Assembly (NCBI RefSeq): GCF_036346105.1
Contig: NZ_CP107811.1
Location: 3,662,501 to 3,726,500 of the forward strand
From: Streptomyces sp. NBC_00539
GTDB taxonomy: Bacteria; Actinomycetota; Actinomycetes; Streptomycetales; Streptomycetaceae
DNA: 64,000 nucleotides
Direction: 5' to 3'
Shown: one piece after another, positions 8,848 to 17,307 of the stretch
Position numbering within the stretch: position 1 is the first letter of the stretch
Layout: each line of letters opens with the position of its first letter
Position numbers and translations under genes: made by a program
Notes under the pieces: generated by a model
Databases searched by the model: none
The model's input: only the letters and a program-made list of their open reading frames with translations
Told to the model about the DNA's origin: nothing

Positions 8848-8890
8848 ACGCCATTGCTGCGCAGGTGGCTAGACGCCATTGCCGCGCAGG
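8841..8890. repeat. 25-bp tandem duplication over a stop codon
   Basis: Two 25-bp units starting TGGCTAGACGCCATTGC at 8841-8865 and 8866-8890, differing at one base, with a partial third unit starting at 8891. The first copy supplies the stop codon of the SseB-family gene. Confidence 0.9.
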
Positions 8891-8921
8891 CGGCTAGCCG
8901 CCCCGCGCGAACGCACCCCCA

Positions 8922-8951
8922 GCCCGCCCCGCCGATCCGGCGGAGGCGGGC
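8922..8951. terminator. Terminator after the SseB-family gene
   Basis: GCCCGCC-CCGCCG, loop ATC, CGGCGG-A-GGCGGGC, followed by TTCGTCGTGTCT. Thirteen pairs with one bulged A. Confidence 0.75.
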
Positions 8952-9022
8952 TTCGTCGTGTCTGGGGGCGGGACGGGAATGCGGACGAGTGGGGCGCTGT
9001 TCAGTCGGGTGTGGCAGAAAGT

Positions 9023-9045
9023 TCGACTTTCAACTAAAGTCGAAG
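9023..9045. promoter_or_regulatory. Perfect inverted repeat before the pirin gene
   Basis: TTCGACTTT, 5-bp spacer CAACT, AAAGTCGAA: 9-bp perfect arms ending 17 bp before the pirin start. The AGTT...AACT ends are also palindromic. The site would cover the promoter or 5' end and resembles a MarR/HxlR-type operator. No such regulator is adjacent in this window. Confidence 0.65.
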
Positions 9046-9062
9046 CAGAAGGAGGCCCGACC

Positions 9063-10025
9063 ATGCCTGCAGTGACTGTGGAGAACCCGTTGACGCTCCC
9101 CCGCGTCGCGGAACCGGCCCAGGAGACCGCCGCCCGTAAGGTGCTGGCCGTCACGACCGCCCCCGGTGGTTTCGAGGGCGAGGGATTCCCGGTGCGCCGC
9201 GCGTTCGCCGGGATCAACTACCAGTACCTCGACCCGTTCATCATGATGGACCAGATGGGCGAGGTGGAGTACGCGCCGGGCGAGCCCAAGGGCACCCCCT
9301 GGCACCCCCACCGCGGCTTCGAGACCGTGACCTACCTGATCGACGGAACCTTCGTCCACCAGGACAGCAACGGCGGCGGCGGCGTCATCAACGGTGGCGA
9401 CACGCAGTGGATGACCGCCGGTTCCGGCCTCCTGCACATCGAGGCTCCGCCGGAGTCGCTCGTCGTCAGCGGCGGGCTCTTCCACGGCCTCCAGCTGTGG
9501 GTGAACCTCCCCGCCTCCGACAAGATGATGCCCCCGCGCTACCAGGACATCGGTGGCGGCCAGGTGCAGCTGCTGACCACCCCCGACGGCGGCTCGCTGC
9601 TCCGCGTGATCGCCGGTGAGCTCGACGGGCACCAGGGCCCGGGCATCACCCACACCCCGATCACGATGATCCACGCGACCGTCACCCCGGGCGCACAGAT
9701 CACCCTCCCGTGGCGCGAGGACTTCAACGCCCTCGCCTACGTCATGGCCGGGCGCGGCTCGGTCGGCGAGGACCGGCGGCCCGTCCAGACCGGGCAGACC
9801 GCCGTGTTCGGCGAGGGCGGCTCGCTCACGGTGCGTGCGGACGCCTCGCAGGACTCCAACGCCCCCGCGCTGGAGATCGTCCTGCTCGGCGGCCGGCCCA
9901 TCCGGGAGCCGATGGCGCACTACGGACCGTTCGTGATGAACAGCAAGCACGAACTCCAGCAGGCGTTCGACGACTTCCAGGCCGGTCGGCTGGGGACCGT
10001 ACCCACCACGGCGCGCACGCGCTGA
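9063..10025 (+). CDS. Pirin-family cupin protein
   Basis: 320 residues from the ATG at 9063, which has an ideal AGAAGGAGG ribosome site. Bicupin of the pirin family. The N-terminal domain carries the metal-binding pattern PWHPHRGFETVTYLI (about residues 80-95), with two His here, then a third His in the LLHIEAPP segment and a Glu a few residues on. The C-terminal pirin domain has the typical REPMAHYGPFVMN ending. Bacterial pirins are variously redox-sensing co-regulators or quercetinase-like dioxygenases; this sequence does not decide which. The unusual AT-rich palindrome immediately upstream implies dedicated repression, perhaps stress-responsive. Confidence 0.92.
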   Translation: MPAVTVENPLTLPRVAEPAQETAARKVLAVTTAPGGFEGEGFPVRRAFAGINYQYLDPFIMMDQMGEVEYAPGEPKGTPWHPHRGFETVTYLIDGTFVHQDSNGGGGVINGGDTQWMTAGSGLLHIEAPPESLVVSGGLFHGLQLWVNLPASDKMMPPRYQDIGGGQVQLLTTPDGGSLLRVIAGELDGHQGPGITHTPITMIHATVTPGAQITLPWREDFNALAYVMAGRGSVGEDRRPVQTGQTAVFGEGGSLTVRADASQDSNAPALEIVLLGGRPIREPMAHYGPFVMNSKHELQQAFDDFQAGRLGTVPTTARTR

Positions 10026-10034
10026 GCCGGGGAC

Positions 10035-10071
10035 AGCGGGCAGAACACCGTCACACGGTGGTCTGCCCGCT
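10035..10071. terminator. Bidirectional terminator whose loop holds a stop codon
   Basis: Arms AGCGGGCAGA-A-CACCG and CGGTG-G-TCTGCCCGCT around a TCACA loop. It separates the convergent pirin and AI-2E genes. The loop contains the TGA of the minus-strand gene, and one arm encodes its last codons. Confidence 0.8.
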
Positions 10072-11115
10072 CGCCGCGTAACGGGCGCGCAGCTCGGACA
10101 GCACCCCGGACGCGGCGGCCGTCAGCGGTACGGCGAGCAGCATGCCGAGGATCCCCGCGACGCTCGCCCCCGCCGTGATGGCGAGCATGACCGCCGCCGG
10201 GTGCATCTGCACCGTGCGGCTCTGGATCAGCGGCTGCAGGACGTGCCCCTCCAGCACCTGGACGGCGAGCACCACGCCCAGCGCCCACAGCCCGATCACC
10301 CAGCCCCGGTCGGCGAGGGCGACGAGGACGGCGAGCGCCCCGGAGATGAAGGCGCCCAGGTACGGGATGTAGGCGCCGACGAACACCAGCGCGCCGAGTC
10401 CCAACGCCCCGGGCACCCGCAGCACCAGCAGACCGGCGGTGATGCACAGGGCGTCGATCAGCGCGATGAAGGTGGTCCCGCGCATGAACCCCTCGACGGC
10501 CTTGTAGGCGCGCCGCGCCACGGCCTCGACGGTGTCGCCGGTGGCGGCGGGCGCGAGGGAGCGCAGCGCGCCGGCGACCCGGTCGGAGTCGCGCAGGAAG
10601 AAGAAGATCAGCAGGAGCGCGAGCACGCTGGTCGCGATCAACTCGCCGACGACGCTGAGGCCGGTGATCACGCCGGAGGCGGCCGTACCGCCGAACTTGG
10701 TCAGCAGCTCCCTGGCGTTCTTGGCGAGGTCCTGCAGCGAGGTTCCCGCCACGCCGAAGTGCGCCCTCAGGCCCTCCCCGGCGCGCCGCAGCGAGGCGAG
10801 GATCTCGTCACCGGTGTCGATGAGCGCCGTGACGATGACGTAGCCGGCCCCGCCCACGACGGCGACGACGGCCAGGCAGGTCAGCGCGGCGGCGAGGGAC
10901 CGGTTCACCCCCAGCCCGACCAGCCGCCGGTGCAGCGGCCCGAGCAGTGCGGTGCCGAGCAGGGCGAGCAGTACGGGCGTGAGGGCGGCCTTGAAGACGA
11001 CGCACAGCCACACGCCGACGGCGAGCACTCCGGCAACCAGCAGCACGACCACGCACCAGGCGGCGAGGCGCCGCACCGGCCCGGGCAGAAGGGGAGTCAC
11101 CACGGCTGCATCCAA
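10051..11115 (-). CDS. AI-2E family transporter
   Basis: About 354 residues with roughly seven to eight membrane segments: two near the N-terminus (residues 15-60), one near 75-100 and a cluster at 150-345. The AI-2E/YdiK signature appears as FFFLRDSDR around residue 175 and a C-terminal block with LEGHVLQPLIQSRTVQMHPAAVMLAI around residues 285-310. Family members export small molecules or exchange Na+/H+; the substrate here is unknown. The start is not settled: the frame opens with TTG at 11115, and GTG codons at 11103 and 11100 are equally possible. The gene lies head-to-tail with the phosphatase upstream. Confidence 0.88.
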   Translation of the reverse strand: MDAAVVTPLLPGPVRRLAAWCVVVLLVAGVLAVGVWLCVVFKAALTPVLLALLGTALLGPLHRRLVGLGVNRSLAAALTCLAVVAVVGGAGYVIVTALIDTGDEILASLRRAGEGLRAHFGVAGTSLQDLAKNARELLTKFGGTAASGVITGLSVVGELIATSVLALLLIFFFLRDSDRVAGALRSLAPAATGDTVEAVARRAYKAVEGFMRGTTFIALIDALCITAGLLVLRVPGALGLGALVFVGAYIPYLGAFISGALAVLVALADRGWVIGLWALGVVLAVQVLEGHVLQPLIQSRTVQMHPAAVMLAITAGASVAGILGMLLAVPLTAAASGVLSELRARYAASGQTTV

Positions 11116-11151
11116 CCACGCACGCCCGGCGCTTCCCGGGCAGGCCGGGCG

Positions 11152-13464
11152 TCAGCCGTCGGAGTCTTCGGCCTTCGCCTGCTCGCGCAGCTCGAACCAG
11201 ATCGACTTGCCCTCGCCGCGGGGGTCGACGCCCCACGCGTCGGCCAGCATCTCCATCAGCAGCACCCCGCGGCCGCTGGACGCCATCTCGCCCGGGTGCC
11301 GTTTGTGCGGCAGCTCGTCGCTGGAGTCCGCGACCTCCACGCGCAGCCGCCGGGTCCCCAGCTCGCCCAGGGCCTCCGCGACCAGCAGCGCGTCGCCGTC
11401 GGTGTGCGTCAGCACGTTGGTCAGCATCTCGGAGACCATCAGCTCCGCGGAGTCGACCTGGTCGGGGTCCGCCCAGTCGTGGAGCAGCTCCCGCACCTGC
11501 CGGCGCGCCCCGGAGATCCGTTCCGGCTCGGCCTGGGCCACGGTCAGCACGGTGCGCCGGGCCGGGCGGGTGTGGGGGGACACCGAGGTGCCGCAGCCGC
11601 AGCCCCCGCCCTCGCGGCACAGCAGGACCACGGCTATGTCGTCCTCGCGCCGGTCGGCCAGCGGCCCGGTGGTGTGGTGCGAGGACGGGCCGTGGACGGC
11701 CTGGACCAGCAGGTCGGCGAGCTTTTCGAGGTGCTCCGCGTCCGGTCCCCCGGTTTCCGGCCCGCCGGCCGGGTCCTCGGCTTCGAGGACGGCCCGCAGC
11801 CGTGCCCAGCCGGTGTCCAGGTCGTGGCCGCCGGTCTCGATGAGGCCGTCGGTGCACAGCATCAGCGTCTCGCCCGGTTCGAGGGTGAAGCAGGTGGTGG
11901 GGTAGTCGGCGTCGGGGACGATCCCGAGCGGGAGTCCGCCCGCCGTCGGCCGCATCAGGACCGTGCCGTCGGTCATCCGGACCACCGGGTCGGGGTGGCC
12001 GGCGCGGGCCACCTCCAGCCGGCCGGTCCGGGGGTCGCACTCCATGTAGAGGCAGGTGGCGAAGCGCGGGCTGGTGTAGTCCGGGTCGGGGCCGCCCTCG
12101 GCGTACCCCCCGTCGGTGTACGAGGAGGCGGATCCGCCGTCACGGCCGCCGCCGTACCTGCCGCCGTACCCACCGCCGTATTCGCCGCCGTATCCGCCGT
12201 CGTACCCGTCGGCGTAGCCGCGGGGGCCGTCCTTCTCCTGCGAGGAGCACAGCCCGTCGAGGAAGCGGGAGGCCCGGGAGAGCACCGCGTCCGGGCGGTG
12301 CCCCTCGGAGGCGTAGGCGCGGACCGCGATGCGCAGCTGTCCCATCAGGCCCGCGGCGCGGACGTCGTGGCCCTGGACGTCCCCGATGACCAGCGCGAAC
12401 CGGCCGGAGGGCAGCGGGATCATGTCGTACCAGTCGCCGCCGACCTGGAGCCCGCCGCCGGTGGGGACGTACCGGGCGGCGATCCGCATGCCAGGGATTT
12501 CGGGGCCCAGCTGCGGCATCATCGAGCGTTGCAGGCCGGTGGTGAGTTCCCGTTCGGACTCCGTCACCCCGGCGCGCTGGAGGGCCTGCGCCAGCATCCG
12601 CGCCACCGTGGTCAGCACGGACCGCTCGTCCGGCGAGAAGGACACCGGGTGCTTGAAGGCCGCCATCCACGCCCCCATGGTCCGCCCGGCCACGATCAGG
12701 GGGACGAAGGCCCAGGAGGACCGGCCGAAGGGCTCGGCCAGCGGCCAGGTCGCGGGGAAGCGCCGCTTGTACTCCTCGGAGGTGGGCAGGTAGACCGCCC
12801 GGCCGGTGCGGACCACCTCCGCGGCCGGATAGGCCGTGTCCAGCCGCATCTCGGTGAAGGGGGTCTCGTCCCCCGGGCCGTGCCCGTGGTGGCCGATGAT
12901 CGACAGCCGGTCCCCGTCCACGCCGAAGACGGCCAGCCCGTCGGGGCTGAACCCCGGCATCGAGAGGGAGGCGGCGACCCGGAGCACCTCCGCCGTCGAC
13001 CGGGCCTCGGCCAGCGCCCGGCCCGCGTCCAGCAGGAAGGCCTCGCGGGAGCGCCGCCAGTCGCCGGTGATCGGGGTGTGCGCGGCGGTCGTGCCCGGCT
13101 GCGGCTCGGCGATCTCCTGGACCGTGCCGATCAGCTCGTAGTCGATCCTGCCGTGCGTGGTGGCGGCCGGCACCGGTTTGGAGCGGCTGCGTACGGTGCG
13201 CAGCACGCGCCCGTCCGCGTCGACGATCCGCAGCCGGGCCTCGGCGAGGGTGCCCTCGGCGACGGCCAGGTCCACGATGGCCTTGATCTCGTTCCAGTCG
13301 ACCGGGTGGAACCGCGACCGTACGGCCACCTCGGGCAGGACGGCCGGCTCGGCGGGCAGCCCGAGCAGCCGGGCGGCCTCGCTGTCGAGAGCGACCATCC
13401 CGGAGGCGTTGTCCCATCGCCACAGGCCGGTCGCGATCGCGGCCAGGACGTCCTCGGTGCGCAC
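11152..13464 (-). CDS. PAS-GAF-PP2C phosphatase with C-terminal ATPase domain
   Basis: 770 residues, GTG start. Order of domains: PAS-like (about 1-120), GAF (about 135-300), SpoIIE/PP2C phosphatase (about 305-560) with metal aspartates in VGGDWYDM and IGDVQGHD, and an RsbW-type ATP-binding domain (about 575-765) with an N-box SELMVSEMLTNVLTHTDGD and G-box SSGRGVLLMEMLADAWGV. Such fused proteins combine a phosphatase acting on anti-anti-sigma factors with the kinase that opposes it. A Gly/Tyr-rich insert (GYGGEYGGGYGGRYGGG) breaks the PP2C domain near residue 425, which is unusual. There is no membrane segment; the sensor input is probably through PAS/GAF ligands. Confidence 0.9.
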   Translation of the reverse strand: MRTEDVLAAIATGLWRWDNASGMVALDSEAARLLGLPAEPAVLPEVAVRSRFHPVDWNEIKAIVDLAVAEGTLAEARLRIVDADGRVLRTVRSRSKPVPAATTHGRIDYELIGTVQEIAEPQPGTTAAHTPITGDWRRSREAFLLDAGRALAEARSTAEVLRVAASLSMPGFSPDGLAVFGVDGDRLSIIGHHGHGPGDETPFTEMRLDTAYPAAEVVRTGRAVYLPTSEEYKRRFPATWPLAEPFGRSSWAFVPLIVAGRTMGAWMAAFKHPVSFSPDERSVLTTVARMLAQALQRAGVTESERELTTGLQRSMMPQLGPEIPGMRIAARYVPTGGGLQVGGDWYDMIPLPSGRFALVIGDVQGHDVRAAGLMGQLRIAVRAYASEGHRPDAVLSRASRFLDGLCSSQEKDGPRGYADGYDGGYGGEYGGGYGGRYGGGRDGGSASSYTDGGYAEGGPDPDYTSPRFATCLYMECDPRTGRLEVARAGHPDPVVRMTDGTVLMRPTAGGLPLGIVPDADYPTTCFTLEPGETLMLCTDGLIETGGHDLDTGWARLRAVLEAEDPAGGPETGGPDAEHLEKLADLLVQAVHGPSSHHTTGPLADRREDDIAVVLLCREGGGCGCGTSVSPHTRPARRTVLTVAQAEPERISGARRQVRELLHDWADPDQVDSAELMVSEMLTNVLTHTDGDALLVAEALGELGTRRLRVEVADSSDELPHKRHPGEMASSGRGVLLMEMLADAWGVDPRGEGKSIWFELREQAKAEDSDG

Positions 13465-13622
13465 CAGGTCATCTTTACAGCTGACCTGCCCGGGCTGCCT
13501 GTTCAGGGCGCCTCCGCCGCCCCCACCCGGCCCTCGACGGCCGCGCCAGCGCGGTACCCGTCCCGGACGGTAACCTTGTGAGGGTTGAATCCACCCTGGT
13601 ATCGCGAAGAACTGGATGACTG

Positions 13623-15428
13623 ATGCATCGGTACAGGTCCCACACGTGCGGCGAGCTTCGTGCCTCCGACGTCAACGCTGACGTCCGGCTGAGCGGCTGG
13701 GTGCACAACCGTCGAGACCTGGGCGGCATCCTCTTCATCGATCTGCGCGATCACTACGGCATCACGCAGCTCGTCGCCCGTCCCGGCACCGCCGCGAACG
13801 AGGCGCTGAGCAGCGTCAGCAAGGAGACCGTCGTCCGGATCGACGGCAAGGTCGTCTCCCGCGGCGCGGACAACGTCAACCCCGAGCTGCCCACCGGCGA
13901 GATCGAGATCGAGGTCTCCGAGGTCGAGGTGCTCGGCGCGGCCGGCCCGCTGCCCTTCACCATCAACACCGACGACGGTGTGAACGAGGAGCGGCGCCTG
14001 GAGTACCGCTTCCTCGACCTGCGCCGCGAGCGCATGCACCGCAACATCATGCTGCGCTCGGCCGTCATCGCCTCCATCCGCTCCAAGATGGTGGCCCTCG
14101 GCTTCAACGAGATGGCGACCCCGATCCTCACCGCGACCTCCCCCGAGGGCGCCCGTGACTTCGTCGTCCCCTCCCGCCTGAACCCGGGCAAGTTCTACGC
14201 CCTCCCGCAGGCGCCGCAGCAGTTCAAGCAGCTGCTGATGATCTCCGGCTTCGACCGCTACTTCCAGATCGCGCCCTGCTTCCGCGACGAGGACGCCCGC
14301 GCCGACCGCTCGCCGGGCGAGTTCTACCAGCTCGACGTCGAGATGTCCTTCGTGGAGCAGGAGGACGTCTTCCAGCCCATCGAGAAGCTGATGACCGAGC
14401 TCTTCACCGAGTTCGGCGGCGGCCGCGCGGTCACCTCGCCGTTCCCGCGGATCCCGTTCCGCGAGTCGATGCTCAAGTACGGCAACGACAAGCCCGACCT
14501 GCGCGCCAAGCTGGAGCTCGTCGACATCTCCGACGTCTTCGAGGGCTCGGAGTTCAAGGCGTTCGCCGGCAAGCACGTGCGTGCGCTGGCCGTCCCGGAC
14601 ACCGCCGGGCAGCCGCGCAAGTTCTTCGACGGCCTGGGCGAGTACGCGATCTCGCTGGGCGCCAAGGGCCTGGCCTGGGTGCGGGTGGGCGAGGACGGCG
14701 CCCTGACGGGCCCCATCGCCAAGTTCCTCACCGAGGAGAACGTCAAGGTCCTCACCGAGCGTCTCGGCCTGGCCGCCGGGCACGCGGTGTTCTTCGGCGC
14801 GGGCGAGTTCGACGAGGTCTCCAAGATCATGGGCCCGGTCCGGGTCGAGGCCGCCAAGCGCGCGGGCCAGTTCGAGGAGAACGTCTTCCGCTTCTGCTGG
14901 ATCGTCGACTTCCCGATGTACGAGAAGGACGAGGAGACCGGCAAGATCGACTTCTCCCACAACCCCTTCTCCATGCCGCAGGGCGGCATGAAGGACCTGG
15001 AGGAGAAGGACCCGCTCGACATCCTGGCCTGGCAGTACGACATCGTCTGCAACGGCATCGAGCTGTCCTCCGGCGCCATCCGCAACCACGAGCCCGAGGT
15101 CATGCTCAAGGCCTTCGAGATCGCCGGTTACGACGCCGAGACCGTCGAGCGGGAGTTCGCCGGCATGCTGCGCGCGTTCCGCCTGGGCGCCCCGCCGCAC
15201 GGTGGCATCGCCCCCGGCGTCGACCGCATCGTGATGCTGCTGGCCGACGAGCCGAACATCCGCGAGACGATCGCCTTCCCGCTGAACGGCAACGCGCAGG
15301 ACCTGATGATGGGCGCGCCGACGGTGCTGGAGGAGTCCCGCCTGCGCGAGCTGAACATCGCGCTCCGCAAGCCGGTGGAGACCAAGACCGGCGAGCCGGT
15401 CGAGAAGGCGGTCAAGCCGCACCAGTAG
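13623..15428 (+). CDS. aspS: Aspartyl-tRNA synthetase
   Basis: 601 residues. Charges tRNA-Asp, and possibly tRNA-Asn if the enzyme is non-discriminating. N-terminal OB-fold anticodon domain ([19 protein letters not shown], about residues 24-42), then the class II core: [13 protein letters not shown] and [11 protein letters not shown] near 175-205, motif 2 [19 protein letters not shown] near 220, the bacterial GAD insert (about 290-430) and motif 3 [14 protein letters not shown] near 525. Length is normal for a bacterial AspRS. At the anticodon position used to separate discriminating from non-discriminating forms, the sequence has Leu (RRDLGG) rather than His. A perfect 15-bp terminator follows. 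Confidence 0.97.
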   Translation: MHRYRSHTCGELRASDVNADVRLSGWVHNRRDLGGILFIDLRDHYGITQLVARPGTAANEALSSVSKETVVRIDGKVVSRGADNVNPELPTGEIEIEVSEVEVLGAAGPLPFTINTDDGVNEERRLEYRFLDLRRERMHRNIMLRSAVIASIRSKMVALGFNEMATPILTATSPEGARDFVVPSRLNPGKFYALPQAPQQFKQLLMISGFDRYFQIAPCFRDEDARADRSPGEFYQLDVEMSFVEQEDVFQPIEKLMTELFTEFGGGRAVTSPFPRIPFRESMLKYGNDKPDLRAKLELVDISDVFEGSEFKAFAGKHVRALAVPDTAGQPRKFFDGLGEYAISLGAKGLAWVRVGEDGALTGPIAKFLTEENVKVLTERLGLAAGHAVFFGAGEFDEVSKIMGPVRVEAAKRAGQFEENVFRFCWIVDFPMYEKDEETGKIDFSHNPFSMPQGGMKDLEEKDPLDILAWQYDIVCNGIELSSGAIRNHEPEVMLKAFEIAGYDAETVEREFAGMLRAFRLGAPPHGGIAPGVDRIVMLLADEPNIRETIAFPLNGNAQDLMMGAPTVLEESRLRELNIALRKPVETKTGEPVEKAVKPHQ

Positions 15429-15456
15429 GCCGCGGGGCGCTAGCCACGGACGTGCC

Positions 15457-15490
15457 GAAGGGCCCGGGATCGGATGATCCCGGGCCCTTC
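15457..15490 (+). terminator. aspS terminator
   Basis: GAAGGGCCCGGGATC, loop GGAT, GATCCCGGGCCCTTC: 15 perfect pairs beginning 29 bp after the aspS stop. Confidence 0.85.
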
Positions 15491-15543
15491 GGGCTGTACT
15501 GCGCCGTGCGGCGGGCGCGGCGGTCGGTCAGGGACGGTCTCGG

Positions 15544-17034
15544 TCAGGGACGGTCGAGGAAGCCGTCGAGGACGCCCTTGAGGAGGGCCGCCGAGGTCAG
15601 CTCGGACGGCGCGGGCCCGGCGTGGAAGAAACCGGTGTGCGGAGCGTCCAGCTTGCGCAGGAAGTCGAAGGCCTTGGAGTCGTGGTCGCCGAAGGCGACG
15701 AACTGCCAGTGGATGTCGTGGGCGGCCGCGTCGGCGATGGCCTGCTTGGCGGGCTGGCGGTTGTCCGGTGCCCCGTCGGTCTGGAACACCACGAGCGCGC
15801 GGTGGTCGCCACCGTCCTTCCGGTACCGCTCGACGACCGCCTCGACGGCCACGTGGTAGCTGGTGCGGCCCATGCGGCCCAGTTCGGCGTGACGGGACTC
15901 GACCCAGGCGGCGTCGTGGGCGTCCAGGGTGAGGTCGGCGGTGCCGTCCACCTCGGTGGAGAAGAAGACGGTGTGCACGGTCGCGTCCGCGTCGAGGTGC
16001 GCGGCGAGGGCCAGGGCGTGGTCGGCGAGGTACTGGGCGCTGCCGTCCTTGTAGAACCCGCGCATGGAGCCGGAGCGGTCGAGGACCAGGTACACCTTGG
16101 CGCGCGCCCCGGCCTGCCCCTTGCCGCGCAGCACCTGACCGGCCGCCTTGTAGGCACCCGCCACTTCGGGCGCCTGCCGCTTCACGGCGGCGAGCGCGAC
16201 GGCGGGGCCGACCTCGGGAGCGGCGCTCTGGGGCTCCGCCTCGGCGGCGGCGGCCACCGGCTCCGGCTCGGCGACGGGCTCGGGCTGGGGCTCGGGAGTG
16301 GCCTCCGGCTCCGGCTCGGCTGCAGCGACGGGCTCCGGCTCGGCCTCTGCGGCGGGCTCGGGAGTGGCTTTCGGCTCCGGCTCGGCGACGGGCTCGGGCT
16401 GGGGCTCGGCTGCGGCGACGGGCTCGGGAGTGGCCTCCGGCTCGGGCTCAGTGACGGGCTCCGCCTCGGCGGCGGCGACGGCCACGGGCTCCGGCTCTGC
16501 TGCGGGCTCGGGCTCGGCGGCGACGGCCACCGGCTCCGGCTCGGCCTCGGCGGCGGGCTCCGGCTCGGCCTCGGCGGCGGGCTCCGGCTGGGAGGCGGTG
16601 GTCGGCTCCGGTTCGGGGGTCGGGGTGGGTTCCGCTTCGGCCGTCGGTTCGGCGGCGGCGGGGGCTGCCTCCGGCTCCGCTTCCGCGACCGGCTCGGCCT
16701 TAGGCGTCGGCCGGCCCGACTGCGCAATCGGCGCGGGCGAGCCACCGGTTGGGCCTTCCGAAGTGGTCGCGGGCGACGGCCGGCGCGCCTCCGGGACCGT
16801 CGGGTCCGTCGTCTGGGTCGGCGCCGTCAGCACGGTCCCCGGCTCGCGATCGCGCGGCGCGGACTGCGGCGGGACCGTCGGGTTGTCGAAGGACGCCGCC
16901 ACCAAGTCGGCCGCCACGTCCAGCGGCGTGCGTTCGGTCTGGCTCGGGACGGCCGCCGACGGGGCGTCCGACGAATCCGGAACGGGTTCGGCAGACCGTC
17001 CGAACACCTTGCGCAACAAGCTCCGAATACCCAT
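15544..17034 (-). CDS. VWA-domain protein with long Pro-Glu-Pro repeat linker
   Basis: 496 residues from the ATG at 17034 (MGIRSLL, with GAAAGG upstream). Three parts: a basic N-terminal segment (about 1-60), a low-complexity linker of repeated (A/E)PEP(V/A) units (about 130-270), and a C-terminal von Willebrand A domain (about 300-496) with a complete MIDAS start DRSGSM near residue 320, a Thr in GRMGRTSYH and an Asp in [10 protein letters not shown]. The VWA part resembles the TerF/tellurite-type proteins of Streptomyces, which often accompany TerD-family proteins; none is in this window. No signal peptide, so it is probably cytosolic, with the linker acting as an extended spacer. Partner unknown. 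Confidence 0.85.
   Translation of the reverse strand: MGIRSLLRKVFGRSAEPVPDSSDAPSAAVPSQTERTPLDVAADLVAASFDNPTVPPQSAPRDREPGTVLTAPTQTTDPTVPEARRPSPATTSEGPTGGSPAPIAQSGRPTPKAEPVAEAEPEAAPAAAEPTAEAEPTPTPEPEPTTASQPEPAAEAEPEPAAEAEPEPVAVAAEPEPAAEPEPVAVAAAEAEPVTEPEPEATPEPVAAAEPQPEPVAEPEPKATPEPAAEAEPEPVAAAEPEPEATPEPQPEPVAEPEPVAAAAEAEPQSAAPEVGPAVALAAVKRQAPEVAGAYKAAGQVLRGKGQAGARAKVYLVLDRSGSMRGFYKDGSAQYLADHALALAAHLDADATVHTVFFSTEVDGTADLTLDAHDAAWVESRHAELGRMGRTSYHVAVEAVVERYRKDGGDHRALVVFQTDGAPDNRQPAKQAIADAAAHDIHWQFVAFGDHDSKAFDFLRKLDAPHTGFFHAGPAPSELTSAALLKGVLDGFLDRP
16240..16690. repeat. Coding low-complexity repeat (PEP linker of VWA gene)
   Basis: About 450 bp of imperfect 6-18-bp units built from GGCTCCGGCTCGGC-like words on the plus strand, encoding alternating Ala/Glu/Pro/Val. 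The region is prone to length change by slippage. Confidence 0.85.
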
Positions 17035-17271
17035 GGGCCAGGCCTTTCGCATGTGTGCGTGCGTCATTTGTCCGTGCTGCGCGGTAGATCCCTACCCAGA
17101 GTGGACACGTAAGGTTATCGGCCCCTTGGCTGGATCGTCGGCAGGGGCGCCAATCGTGGCGTTCCTGTCACCTGCGCACTCCGGGCGCCCTGCGGGAACT
17201 CCCCCCCTCGCCCCGCCCGATTCACGCAGCGTTCATCTCCGCGACACGGCATCCGTGCGACCCCACAGGGG

Positions 17272-17285
17272 GTTTCACGTGAAAC
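17272..17285. other. parS chromosome-segregation site
   Basis: Exact 14-bp palindrome GTTTCACGTGAAAC, the Streptomyces ParB-binding sequence, in the 273-bp gap between the VWA and FUSC genes. ParB loads here to organise the origin region. The rest of that gap shows no gene. Confidence 0.92.
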
Positions 17286-17307
17286 ATCCGCTTTCCGCGG
17301 CGGGGCG

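Noticed and set aside
10201-13581. A 1126-codon open frame on the plus strand
   Set aside because: It runs antisense to the AI-2E and PP2C/ATPase genes. The translation is Gly/Arg/Gln/His-rich without domains, the usual result of GC-rich third positions in the real genes.
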